A DNA stretch of 64,000 nt from Exophiala sp. HKRS030 (lineage: Eukaryota > Ascomycota > Eurotiomycetes > Chaetothyriales > Herpotrichiellaceae). Location: NCBI GenBank assembly GCA_023897205.1, contig JAHWDD010000012.1:62001-126000 (forward strand), given 5' to 3'. The position numbers and the translations under genes are program-made. Under the pieces are notes generated by a model that was not told the DNA's origin, ran no database searches, and saw nothing but the letters and a program-made list of their open reading frames with translations. This document shows positions 22,700 through 33,058 of this stretch, one piece after another. Numbering within the stretch: the stretch's first letter is position 1; every line of letters starts with the position of its first letter.

Positions 22700-23088
22700 T
22701 CAATAATCATACCCCGTCAAGTCCTTGAGTCGCTTCTGCAAATCCGCGATGTGAGCATCAGCTTTATTGGTTCGATCAATGTAGTCTCGAGCCTCCTGGT
22801 CATATTTCCAACATCTCCACTTGTTGATGGGGGATTCCCAACGGTCCGGATTCCACAAGTAATCTTCGTGATCCGGGTCCCACGAGTTGGGCAGGTCGTG
22901 AGGCTTCTTTGGGGGTTCTGGCTCCTTCTTTTCTTCTTCTTGGGCTGGTTGATTATTGTTATTGTTGCTAAAGAGAGGCGGGGAGAGAAACGTTAGTCAT
23001 TCCGAATTTTCCTGAAGACCGACGTGTTCTTTCGTGATGAGAGAGAGAGGTTTAGGACTGTTTTGGGTACTTACGCTTCTGCCGCCAT
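22700..23088 (-). CDS. Small acidic protein of unknown function, 93 residues
   Basis: Exon 1 is only 14 nt (23075-23088, MAAEA with the fifth codon split) and exon 2 is 22700-22967. The join GTAAGT..TTTAG keeps frame and avoids stops just inside exon 2 in the other phases. The product starts with an Asn/Gln/Glu/Lys-rich segment, followed by a compact block with many Trp, Asp and Tyr (NSWDPDHEDYLWNPDRWESP, INKWRCWKYDQEARDYIDRT). It ends in a short amphipathic helix (DLQKRLKDLTGYDY). The Trp-rich block looks conserved, but I cannot name it. The promoter region above it is AGGT-rich. Confidence 0.65.
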
Positions 23089-23684
23089 GGTTAAATAGAC
23101 CTCGGTAAATTGTAAGTCTTGGAACAGGAAAGAGAAATGTCGGTTCTTAAGATAAGTCGAATCCGGACTTGAGAGGTTGCGCGAAGAAAGCTAGGACTTG
23201 ATCAAGGTGGTATGCTGAATGGACTCTCCCAAGGCTGGGTCAGAAGAATCAGTGTTCGAGATGTGTAAGATAAAATGAGAATCAAAGGTCGTCGAGACTC
23301 CTTTATATATTGATCAGAGTGACGGAGAGTCGTTTGAATCTATACATATTATAACAACAAAACAACACGTCACGATACACCATTGAAGTTGATGGGTGAT
23401 GAAAACACCTAATCCGAAACATCAGGTAGGTAAGGTAGGTACGCGTATGTCAACCTGTTGTCATTTAGAGTGATTCTATTCAAACACCGACAATTGCTGT
23501 GTTTCACATCCTTCCAGAACTCCTTCGCTATGCAGACAACAGACCTTGAAGAATCTCCCTTCCCTAGGAGGAAACAAACCCCCGAGCCTAGCTAGTGACG
23601 AGCTAACTACCACAACGCCGAGCTGTCTATATATAAACGCCGATTCAAGGCATCTTCCAAATCGAACCATGATACTCTGTACAT
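23089..23684. other. Intergenic with an AGGT-rich run
   Basis: Promoter of the small gene at 22.7-23.1 kb and 3' flank of the MFS gene. An imperfect AGGT repeat (about 23424-23441) is the only notable element. No gene is supported. Confidence 0.4.
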
Positions 23685-25743
23685 TCACACCTTGTCCTCG
23701 CCCGTCTCGTCATTCGTGGGTTCTTCAGAATGCGATTGTCGATTCATATTGCTCAAGGCTCTAATCTTGGGGCCGTAAAAGTAAAACACCACGGGGATGG
23801 GAATCATGACGGCCGCAAGACACCCCAGCAGCGTACCAGCCCACTGAATTCCCAAATTGTCAAACATCTGGTCGGCAAAAAGAGGAAAACCGGCTCCAAA
23901 GAAGGACCGGAGAAGCGAGTTTGCTGCAATAGCTGAGGCGGCACTGTTGAAGGAGGGATCGAGTCAGTACGTGAGGCACTTTTGGGTGAGCCAAGGGAGC
24001 CATTTATGAACTCACAACATGAGATAAGTGTCAATGAGGTAATTGAAGCATTGTAAAAAGATACAAAGAATGCCAAAACCTGTTACAACCCCACTGGCAG
24101 TCGGCGCAAGCCAGTGAATGTCCTTGGAGAAGCCGGTCCAGCCGAACCTGTTACAGCAAATATTTAGGTCACCGCCATCGAAGAGAGGGAGTGGGAAAAA
24201 AACAAGGCTTACCAGAACAACCCAATACTGAAACACACTGCTCCTATAATGACGGGAGGTAGACGCCACTCTGGAACTTGCACGCCATGATTCCTGGCCA
24301 GTTTCTTCTTGTATTGTGTCTGGTCAATCATGATGTACACACCACCACAAATTTGACCGAGAATCAAGGCGATGAATGGTAGACCGCCAACACCCAGGTT
24401 CATGCCTCTGACTTTCTGAAAGACGAGCGGGTATGCGCCGAGAAACAGGTACATCAGACCGTAAATGAAGCTCATGTATAGCGTGATGAGGAAGACGATG
24501 GGCTCAGTGCAGAGCATCCTGATCGGCCGCATGAAGTTGTGGTTGATCAGCTCTGCCATGTCGACTTCGATCTCTTCTTGTTTCGCGTGGATGGCAAAGT
24601 TTTTGCTTTCGCGACGAATCCGACCGGCCTTGCCGACTAGGATAGTCGGGGCATAACTCTCGTGAAGGAACAGTGTGAGTCCGGTGCCCAACCAACCCAT
24701 GATACTGACAATGTACATCGTCCAGCGCCAGCCGAGGTAGCTCTGGGTAATGAAGCCGCCTGTGAAGGGACTTGCAAAGGGCCCGCAGAATACTGCCATG
24801 GCGAATGCAGTGATGGCGATCCCGCGCTGGCTGTCGTCGAACATGTCAGCGAAGCAGGCTGGGACGACGGCGAGCGGGCCGGCAGAGAAGAAACCGCTAA
24901 AGAAGCGCGACAGCATGAGCGTTTGATAATCTTTCGATGTGGCGGCTGCGAGGGCGAAGATGCTGAACCCGAACATGGCGACGACAAGAGGTTGTTTGCG
25001 GCCCAGGATCTCGGACAGCGGTCCCCAGAGAATGGGGCCGAATGCGAACCCGAGGACGTACAGGGACACACCGAGCACACCGACCTCGGTGCTGACGTGA
25101 AAGTGGTGGGACACTTGACCGACGGCAGGGGAAAAGATGGCCGAGCCAAAAGATGCACTGAAAGTGATGTATGAGAGAATCAGCGACATAACGACCCTGG
25201 AATCAACGTCAGTAAAAAGAACATACAATAGCATGATGGTATGCAAAGCGACGTACTTTCTGCTGAAGGGCCAATTCAGTGGATGTTCCGGATCGTCCAC
25301 TCCCTCGAATTCTACCACGAATTCCTCCCTATTGTCTGACGGAGGCAATGGCTTCCCTGCTCCCAGTGTCGTGACCGTTCTGAGGGTAGCTGTTGATCTT
25401 CGTCTTGAACCTGCAGGTCGCCCCACGGTTTCCTGATGCTGGGTTCTTTGCCGACTAATTCTGTCCAACTCGATGGGGTCGAGTCCCAGACGTGAGCGTT
25501 GTGACCTATGAGTGGTGTACTGCGATAATTGTCAGCAGATGCAGCTACGGCTGCGTTTATTATACATACTGTACTGATGTTTGTTAGATCTCCATGGGTC
25601 GTGGTCCGGTGTGGTCTTGATTCATCATGGGCCCAGTCTCTCTCGATATCGGGTCCATATGTAGCTATGTGTGACAGCGTGTCGGGTCGGTTCGCATTTG
25701 CATCCACCTCAGCACGGATGAGGTCTCTGTCAAGGGTATCCAT
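23685..25743 (-). CDS. MFS multidrug/polyamine-type exporter (DHA1, 12 TM)
   Basis: Five exons (25570-25743, 25257-25519, 24213-25196, 24016-24147, 23685-23943) give 603 residues. The soluble N-terminus of about 100 residues ends in the block [14 protein letters not shown] typical of fungal DHA1 pumps. Then come about 12 hydrophobic segments with the motif A loop [13 protein letters not shown] and the antiporter motif C segment near [14 protein letters not shown]. The chain ends [11 protein letters not shown] plus an acidic tail, as in the Tpo1/Flu1-like group. Proton-driven export of drugs or polyamines at the plasma membrane is the family role; the substrate is unknown. I placed the start at the first true ATG (25743). 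Confidence 0.9.
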
Positions 25744-27101
25744 GATTGATTTTCTCACTTGTCGATATTGTGCTGTGCGTCGTTTCCTTTTGAGTAAACT
25801 TGATTTTATCCAAACTTGAACCAGGCGTCAGTCGACTCCAGGAGCAGCCTCGCGCCATACTGATATACATGTTGAATGTACAGCATGTCAAATTCTTGAC
25901 GGCAGACTCGGATCACAGACATGTATCTCAAAAGCTTGCGTGTACGGCCTGAGGCTTCGTACAGTGCGACGAAGTCGGATAGGAAACTTCGATATGAGCG
26001 AGAAGGAATTGTGGCCGCATCTTCAAAAAGGGAGCACTTGTTCTCCAATGAGACCATCGAGGCCGAGATCCTCTTCGCGAGCATCTGCTGGGATTTGATA
26101 GACGCATAGTTGAGAGGTTTAACAGGTTGAAAGCCGAAAGCGCGAGGCGGAATGAAATAACGACTTTGTCAGCTAGCGAGCTGGTAACAAACTGCTCGCT
26201 ACTGGTCCCTGTACAAAATTTGCTCACTATCGTACTCCGTACAAGGCTGTTGATCCGTAGAACCCCTGATAGCGACGACGTCACAGCTTGGTGTAAGTGC
26301 GGAATCGAGTCTCGCGCACGGTCGATCGTTGATTTCCGCCATGGGAATCTTTCGGCGCTTGCCTAATATCTTGATAAGAGGACAGGGGTTGTAGAAGGGC
26401 CTAAATGTCCAGAACCCTGGCCACCCTGATGAATCTTCTGCCGGACACTGGATCAATGTGAATGGTGTGTCCATGATTTTGATAGCATAAACCAGGATCT
26501 TCTTCGCCTTGCTTGAATGTTGACCTTGGCATCTGCAGTCTCAGAGCCAGGATTACAGATTCCATCGCCGGATCCAAGGAGGAAGAGTGTGAGGGAGAAG
26601 TCGATCTCACCGTCGCAACAAACCGATCAATCATCTCCCACTCTTTCTTCCGGCCTACCCTCGTGTCAAGACGCAGATCAAGACTATGTAAGCCCGGAGG
26701 ATTCCAGCAGGATGGTAGAACAGATCTGCTGCATAGTCCTCCAAGCACAGGCGCATGTAAGTACTCGCTCAATCAAGTGCCTTAGCGTGCTTAGAACCGT
26801 ACTTCATTCGACGTTAATCTAGGCGTGATTTTAGGCACTCAATGCTCCTCCCGCGCCCTTAAATAATAAATAAAGATGCAGATCGCTTGGGGTCGAGTCG
26901 CAAGGCTGACCCCTCATAACAACAAACCCTTCATCACGTATTTGTGGGTGATAGTCTATCTTCCACGACACGACAGGATCATCTCTACAATGGTCTGAGG
27001 GTGTCTACGTGATGAGGGCAGTTTGGTCCTTACACTCAGAAACCATGGTACTCAGAAACATTTGTGGTAACTAATGATCCATTCAAATCGACCCTACAAT
27101 C
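25744..27101. other. 1.36 kb without a supported gene; possible relics
   Basis: Several short overlapping frames (for example 25806-26084 and 26401-26772 on the minus strand) have protein-like composition but cannot be joined into a family I know. One exact TACTCCGTA lies at 26233-26241. The last 100-200 bases are the NPR2 promoter. A decayed gene is possible but not shown. Confidence 0.35.
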
Positions 27102-28673
27102 ATGTCCATCAAAGCCATCTTCTACAGCAAATTTGACCCCCATGAAGGTGAGTCTGTTCAGTCTGGTCCATTGCATCGGCTAACCTCTTCATCAGGACCA
27201 AAGATTGTTCACCAAGTGCCAGAAGACTCGATCCTGACGACGACCACCGAAATCCCCGCAAGCAATGCCACCTCATCTTCTCCGCTTCTATCCTTTCCCA
27301 CCATATCACGCTTCGTGATACCTCGTCAGTCACTCTGTGGGAACCTCATATCATTGTCACCGCCTCCTCTGACACCAAATACACCACCTACGCTTGTCCT
27401 CTCGTACCCGATCTGCTTGACGTCTCCGCATTATCCGCGAAATGAATTCATTTTCAACTTTGCGCTTTTGCTGGGCGAGCCCAGTACCACGGATGTCGCA
27501 TCATACAAGTCCGTGGTCAAGAAGCTGGCACATCTGATGCGCAGTCTGGAGGAACAATCAAGGTTCTTGAGTGACGATGCGTCTCCTCCAAACTCTGGCA
27601 AGATATACAGTTTATGCGAAATGCTCATGGAGGATCTGAACAATTACTGTGAATGCATGATCCCAATTGACGAGCTCAATACCTTGAACATCAAGCTGTT
27701 CCCTTCGCTGCCGAATCCCGCCAGTGTCAAGCCGTGGTATGTACCGCTGTTCACGGTGAGAATCGAGACCATGATCGACGAAAACTGGGATTTGACCATG
27801 TTACGGATCATTCCTTACATCAACGGTGTCAACAGCGTCAAGAGGATAGCAATGTTGGCCGATGCCGATCTCAAGCTCACCAAGAAGTGCGTCAAGCATT
27901 TGCTGTACTATGGCTGCGCTATCCTACTCGACATATTCAGCTTCAACGCGATCTACGCCCCGACGGCCGAGTTTTCCAACCTGATCGCCAAAGATCCCGC
28001 CATGCAACTGGAATGCGCTCGTTATGTCAACACGGCACTCGCCCCGGCGGCCCAAGAAGAAGCCATCATAGATAGCGCCACGGAACGGAGGACCAGCGGC
28101 TTGACGTCGCTCACATTACAAGACGATGACATCTGGCCGCTCACTGGCAAAGGTGATCCCATCGACGGCGTCGGCATAGTCCAGCTCTTTGCTTGTCTCA
28201 GACAAGGGTTAACCGTTCGGGAATGGTACGCACAAAATGCGGACATGCTCGCAAACATCGACATGCGACGGTTCATCACTTTTGGTGTCATCAAGGGTTT
28301 TTTGTATCGTGTACACCGGTACGCTATCAGAACTCAAAAGGCACTCGGTCCAAATTCTCAGATCCATAACCATCATCATGATCGTAATCATAATCAGCAT
28401 TCCGATTACGACTCGGAGGACCTCACCAGAAGCATGTCGAGTGAGCGACATTTGACTGAGGATACATCCAGGCGGAAGGGGAAGAACGTCGTTAGGAGGA
28501 CGTCCGATCGAGGGGGGGTGTCTGATCGTCATATCAACCATAGAATCATTGAATTTCTGGATGGTACACACTGTTTCGATGAGATCTGTACGGAATTGGA
28601 CATTAGCGAAAAGGAATTGATGGACAGATTAAAGAGTCGAGATATTGGTGAAGCAGTTGTGATATGTAGATGA
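27102..28673 (+). CDS. NPR2: Nitrogen permease regulator 2 homologue (SEACIT/GATOR1 subunit)
   Basis: Two exons (27102-27147, 27196-28673) give 507 residues. The 48-nt intron has no stop and a length divisible by three, so an unspliced reading frame also exists. Splicing gives the family N-terminus IFYSKFDPHEGPKIVHQVPE, which settles the model. Npr2 pairs with Npr3 and Iml1 as the GAP complex for the Gtr/Rag GTPases at the vacuole, restraining TORC1 when amino acids are scarce. Typical blocks RNEFIFNFALLLG, KPWYVPLF and the winged-helix part (INGVNSVKRIAMLADADLKL) are present. A His/Asn/Asp-rich linker precedes the last 60 residues, and the C-terminus RIIEFLDGTHCFDEICTELDIS is normal. Confidence 0.93.
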   Translation: MSIKAIFYSKFDPHEGESVQSGPLHRLTSSSGPKIVHQVPEDSILTTTTEIPASNATSSSPLLSFPTISRFVIPRQSLCGNLISLSPPPLTPNTPPTLVLSYPICLTSPHYPRNEFIFNFALLLGEPSTTDVASYKSVVKKLAHLMRSLEEQSRFLSDDASPPNSGKIYSLCEMLMEDLNNYCECMIPIDELNTLNIKLFPSLPNPASVKPWYVPLFTVRIETMIDENWDLTMLRIIPYINGVNSVKRIAMLADADLKLTKKCVKHLLYYGCAILLDIFSFNAIYAPTAEFSNLIAKDPAMQLECARYVNTALAPAAQEEAIIDSATERRTSGLTSLTLQDDDIWPLTGKGDPIDGVGIVQLFACLRQGLTVREWYAQNADMLANIDMRRFITFGVIKGFLYRVHRYAIRTQKALGPNSQIHNHHHDRNHNQHSDYDSEDLTRSMSSERHLTEDTSRRKGKNVVRRTSDRGGVSDRHINHRIIEFLDGTHCFDEICTELDISEKELMDRLKSRDIGEAVVICR

Positions 28674-28682
28674 GCACGTACA

Positions 28683-28700
28683 TACCTAGGTACCTAGGTA
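28683..28700. repeat. Perfect 18-bp palindrome, two copies of TACCTAGG(T)
   Basis: TACCTAGGTACCTAGGTA reads identically on both strands. It starts ten bases after the NPR2 stop codon. Exact TACCTAGG also occurs at 31197-31204 and 31366-31373. It may be a 3'-end hairpin or a protein site. Confidence 0.7.
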
Positions 28701-28933
28701 TTCAACAAGACATGCCTTACGAGTCCTCTAGACTTTTCAATGATACTAGGTGCTACGGAGGAAATGGGTACATACTGACCCTAGTATTGAACACCCCCAG
28801 TTCGGCTTGTTTAGGCGCACTGATGTCGCCTCCAATAGGCCTCGAGTGGGTATCCCCGACCCGCAAACAATCGTAACGTTGTATACCATGGTGGTCGAAA
28901 ATTGACTTAATTTCTCCCGGGAGGATGGCCGAG

Positions 28934-28998
28934 GTAAATAATCCCAACCCTTTCCTTCTATTTTGTTCCTCGATACTAACAAAGGGCTTTGCGAACAG
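28934..28998 (+). other. 65-nt spliceosomal-like insert in the tRNA D-loop
   Basis: The insert lies between tRNA positions 15 and 16. It begins GTAAAT, has a pyrimidine-rich middle, a perfect TACTAAC at 28974-28980 and ends AACAG, with the branch A 19 nt from the 3' edge. These are the same signals seen in protein-gene introns nearby, such as LYS1 intron 1, which also has TACTAAC. It also splits the internal A-box. Confidence 0.75.
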
Positions 28999-29021
28999 TG
29001 GTTTAAGGCGGCAGATTTAAG

Positions 29022-29051
29022 TACAGATCCATGGTCTACATTCTTAAAATT
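29022..29051 (+). other. Canonical tRNA intron after anticodon position 37
   Basis: A 30-nt intron at the universal nuclear tRNA intron site. CTTAAA within it (29043-29048) is exactly complementary to the anticodon-loop TTTAAG, the usual intron-anticodon helix recognised by the tRNA splicing endonuclease. Confidence 0.82.
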
Positions 29052-29097
29052 CTCTGCTTTCCGTAAGGAAGCGTGGGTTCGAACCCCACTCCTCTCA

Positions 29098-29434
29098 ATT
29101 ATTCTCTTTTTTAATTTTTTGCATTCTCGATTATTTGTATAGTTGAATAATGGGTAGAGTACAGTGGATGGAGGAGGGGAGTTTGGATTTCTCTCTTTCG
29201 GCGTCAAGACTAGATGGACGAGTACCTTTCGCAGTGATCACGATGACGCAGAGCTATATTCATGGCATCATCATATCGGTCCGTCTAGTAGATATCTGAG
29301 TTTTGATATACTTCTTTCTATCTTCACACCAGAGTATCATAATCCAATATATATCCGTATACTCCGTATATAACAGCAGTAATAGGTATATACGCAAATG
29401 TCAAGAAGTACTCCGTCATCACATCTACCTCTCT
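29098..29434. other. Intergenic after the tRNA
   Basis: Holds the Pol III terminators, one exact TACTCCGTA (29360-29368) and the 3' flank of the minus-strand PLP enzyme gene. I see no gene. Confidence 0.4.
29107..29112 (+). terminator. Pol III T6 terminator
   Basis: Six thymines begin ten bases after the discriminator base of the tRNA. A second T6 lies at 29115-29120. Confidence 0.75.
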
Positions 29435-30888
29435 CTATCCAGCAACATCCTCTGCCATTCTTGATCCATCCCTTCCGACCTTTCCTGCCTGCCTTTCTTT
29501 TGTGTCCTTTGCGTCTGTCTCATCCTCCCCAAACAACTTCGCAATGGCCTTCATGGTAGTATTCCCACCCGAAAACACGACCCCGACGTCCCACCCGTCC
29601 TTTTCCAATCCCATCTGTCTCTGGGAGCACATGGCCCTGAATTCCTGGTTGAACAACACCACGGCCAACCCGACACAACCGCTCGGCTCGACCACGACCT
29701 TTAACCTCTCAAACACCAACCTCATGGCCATTTTGATCTCGTCTTCGGTCACGGAGTAGACCCCCTCCAACTTTCTCCTGTTGCTCAGAACACCCCAGTT
29801 TGTCACCCCAACCGGTGTCCTCAGACCGTCGGCGATGGTCAACGTCTTGACGTGTTCGATCCTTTTTCCTTGTGCTAAGCCACGTCTTCCGTCGTCGCCA
29901 CCTTGGAAACTCGGTTCGGCTCCAAACACCAAAGTACCTGGTTTGTCGGAAAAGTATGTAGCCACACCCGACAACAAACCTCCACCGCCGAGGGGTGTTA
30001 TCACCGCGTCCAGACCTTCGAGTTTTGTCCGAGTAGAAGAACCATCATCGTCATCACCATCCTTTGAGGAGGATGTCTCCTTCTTCTCCGTAAGTCGTTG
30101 GAGTTGTAATTCACGGACTTGTGACTCGAGTTCCAACCCTACGGTTCCTTGACCTAGAATGATGTCGGGATGGTCATAAGGTGGGACCAGTATGGCACCC
30201 TTGTCGGCAATGACTTCTGCCACCACTGCTTCACGTTCTTGACTCGTCGAACCGGAAAAGATGACGTTGGGTGTGTACAACCTCGTCCCGGCGATCTTGG
30301 AAGGTGTACTTATACTCGGCATCACGATGTAACTTGGTATTTTGAAAGTCGAGGCCGCCAGAGCCAAAGCTTGTGCGTGGTTACCTAGACACAGAACACA
30401 AAGAGAGGGGTGTCAGTATAGTGATTGTGCTAGGATACAACTAGACCATCTCGTTGCTCGACCAAAGCACACAACGAAAAAACAGATGTAGCTGAGAAAA
30501 AAAGGAAAACAGAATGCATACCACTGCTATGAGTGACCACTCCACGTCTCCTGACCTCTTCTACGCCCATCTCCTCCACGAGTCTGGCCACGGCGTGGAA
30601 GGCACCTCGGGCCTTGAAAGCACCAATCTTTTGGAAGTTCTCACACTTGAACCAGACGCGAAACCGAGGCGTCGTCTCGGCGTTCGACCCCTTCGCTCGT
30701 GACGCTTCGGCTTCCTCGAACGTCGGGGGGGTGTCGCCGAGGAACACCCTGGGGTCGGGAGCACTCGCGATGGCGTCCAACGACCTCGACGTCAAGACGG
30801 GCGTATGGTGGATGTGACCCTGGATTTTGGCGTGAGCCGCCACGATGGACGACGGCAAAAGTGGTGGACAGGTGTTCGGGTCGGCCAT
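29435..30888 (-). CDS. PLP-dependent serine racemase / serine-threonine dehydratase family
   Basis: Two exons (30522-30888 and 29435-30384) give 438 residues. The fold type II PLP enzyme marks are clear: FKARGA with the Schiff-base Lys92, HSSGNHAQALA (rebuilt across the intron) and the phosphate-binding loop PLGGGGLLSG, with SGGN near the end. These enzymes racemise L-serine or eliminate ammonia from serine, threonine or hydroxyaspartate. Sequence alone does not choose between them. No mitochondrial presequence or regulatory ACT domain is present, so it is not the biosynthetic Ilv1. An acidic SSSKDGDDDDGSS insert near the middle and an N-terminal insert (PPTFEEAEASRAKG) are unusual for the family. 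Confidence 0.88.
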
Positions 30889-31626
30889 GTCGAATGAGTA
30901 ATGCTTGGACTCAAAAGGAATACCCCCCTTTTCTTATCAGGGTAGTCTTGACCTGGAAATTTGTACTCGGGTTACCCTGGAGGGGTATACTTGACGGATG
31001 GACCTCACTCCCGTATCGTCACTTGTTGCTTCCTAAGTTGAATGATATTCAATTGGGATTGACGATAAAAGGACGTGTCCTTTCATCGCTCTAGACGACA
31101 ACACAAAATTTCGTTTGGTAGTTTGTGGTGCTAGTTTCTGCGAGAGACTTGTGGATATGAGTGAGTAGGCATAAACAGCAGATGGTGCTGAATATCTACC
31201 TAGGAAGTGGGTGGTCTGTCCTAGGCTGGCGTGATCGCATTTACAAAAAATAGTTTGTCCTGCGGGGACATATTTACCCTACACCCTGTACATCGCAGCC
31301 CACCATCCCTCATTCTATGTATCATCTAGGGACAATTTACGATCTTACGAGTCTCATCATATCTATACCTAGGCAAGGATAGTTGTCGAGTGACTTCAAT
31401 TGCAACGGAAATTCAAGGCAAAAGCAAATGAACATTCAATTGGCATTACTCCAGAATCTCGATCCTTTTTGGTTCATTCTTTTCATCTCTGGAAAAAAAG
31501 ATAAACAATGACCACCATTTGATACATAGTTCACTTTTGACTAACGCCGTGCTATCTTCTGAATTACACTGGAAAGCGTAAGCCCCTCACAACTACTTAA
31601 GGTACCCAACCCAGATGTAAGGTAGC
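30889..31626. other. Intergenic, PLP enzyme promoter and ILV5 3' flank
   Basis: No gene is supported. Two TACCTAGG motifs (31197-31204, 31366-31373) are noted. The last part is ILV5 3' UTR. Confidence 0.4.
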
Positions 31627-33058
31627 TTAGTTGTTCTCTGGTCGCAGAGAGCTGGAAAATTATTGTCAGTCAAAGCACAAACAACACAAGAGACAAATAA
31701 AACTTACCGGACAGCCTTTCCGGCACGCCAGATTTCCATGCCCCGGATGTCCTCCATCTCCTTCTCAAACTTCTGTCTATAGTCCTTTTGGCTGTTGTAC
31801 TCCAAGCTGCGCTTGGTCTCGGTGCCGTTCTTCACGCTGTCGTACAGATCGTTGAAGACGGGTTTGAGGGCATCCTTGAACTTGCCTTGCCAGTCGATGG
31901 CACCCCGACGGGCGGTGGTCGAGCAAGCAGAGTACATCCAGTCCATACCGTTGGCACCAATGAGAGGGTACAGGGATTGGGTGGCCTCCTCCACAGTCTC
32001 GTTGAAGGCCTCCGAGGGTGAGTGACCACGCTCGCGGAGAACCTCGTACTGGGCGAGGAACATGCCGTGGATACCACCCATCAAGCAACCTCGCTCACCG
32101 TACAGGTCAGAGTAGACTTCCTTCTCGAATGTGGTCTCGTAGAGGTAGCCGGAACCGACTGCGACACCCATGGCGATAGCCTTCTCTTTAGCCTTGCCGG
32201 TAACATCCTGGAACACGGCAATGGAGGAGTTGATGCCTCGACCTTCACGGAAGAGGGATCGGACAGTTCGGCCGGAACCCTTGGGGGCCACGAGGATAAC
32301 ATCGATATCCTTGGGCACATCGACCTTGGTAAGGTCCTTGAAGACGGGAGAGAAACCGTGGGAGAAGTACAGGGTCTAAAATGGACAGTTAGAAGCTGTT
32401 TTCTCGCGGAAAAGGCAGGGTTTCGAGATCATACCTTTCCCTTGGTCAATTGGGGCTTGATAGCTGGCCAGGTCTCACTCTGGGCGGCATCACTGAGCAA
32501 GTTCATGATGATGCTTCCCCGGGAGATGGCCTCGTCAACCTCGAACAAGTTCTTGCCTGGGATCCAGCCATCTTGTTCTGCCTCCTTCCATGAAGCTCCG
32601 TTCTTTCGAACACCGATGATGACATTCAAGCCGTTGTCACGGAGGTTGAGACCTTGACCATGGCCTTGCGAACCGTAGCCGATCAGTGCTAGGGTGTCGT
32701 TCTTGAAGTAGTCCTGCAATTTTGTCAGATCTTGTCGTCCCAGGAGACAGAATTTAGCATACGAGGAGTTTCTCGCGAGGCCAGTCAGCACGCTCTAAAC
32801 AAGATGTCAGTAAAGCTTCGTCGAACTGGACCAGAAAAACCATGTACCGTAGACCTCTTCTTTCGTGCCAGCAAAGTCAATGGTCTTGACACCTCTTGTC
32901 TGTTGCTGAGCGGGAGCTGCGAATGAGGTTCTCTGAGAAGCTGCCACAACGGGTCTGGTTGCTCCGGCAGAGACAAACGACCGCTTGGGGACGGAGGGAG
33001 TCGAGAGCTTCTGCTTGGAAGCAGTGCGCAGGGTTCTAGCAAATGTCTTGGAAGCCAT
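31627..33058 (-). CDS. ILV5: Ketol-acid reductoisomerase, mitochondrial
   Basis: Five exons (32848-33058, 32763-32794, 32435-32713, 31708-32375, 31627-31651) give 404 residues. The enzyme rearranges and reduces acetolactate/acetohydroxybutyrate with NADPH, the second common step of valine and isoleucine synthesis. The presequence (MASKTFARTLRTASKQKL..) is Arg/Ser/Ala-rich with no acid, typical for matrix import. The Rossmann motif LIGYGSQGHGQGLNLRDNGL is complete. VAPKGSGRTVR, LYGERGCLMGG and the metal-binding Glu region follow, ending in LRPENN. Exon 2 encodes only RADWPREKLL plus a split codon, and the last exon eight residues, so the gene is easily mis-modelled. Confidence 0.95.

Larger units (their letters stand above)
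28919..29097 (+). tRNA. tRNA-Leu (anticodon UAA) with two interruptions
   Basis: The mature parts are 28919-28933, 28999-29021 and 29052-29096, plus discriminator A29097, 84 nt in all. The acceptor stem is seven pairs with one G-U (GGGAGGA with TCCTCTC). The D arm is GCC/GGC, with A14, G18-G19 and A21 present. The anticodon arm is GCAGA/TCTGC with loop TT-TAA-G. A long variable arm (TTCC/GGAA) is as expected for a type II tRNA, and the T arm is GTGGG-TTCGAAC-CCCAC. A T6 Pol III terminator follows at 29107-29112. It reads leucine UUA codons. The D-loop insert is described separately; if it cannot be removed, this copy would be dead. Confidence 0.88.

Noticed and set aside
30560..30817. + strand frames opposite exon 1 of the PLP enzyme
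   Set aside because: Antisense of a coding exon with the PLP lysine motif; no independent support.
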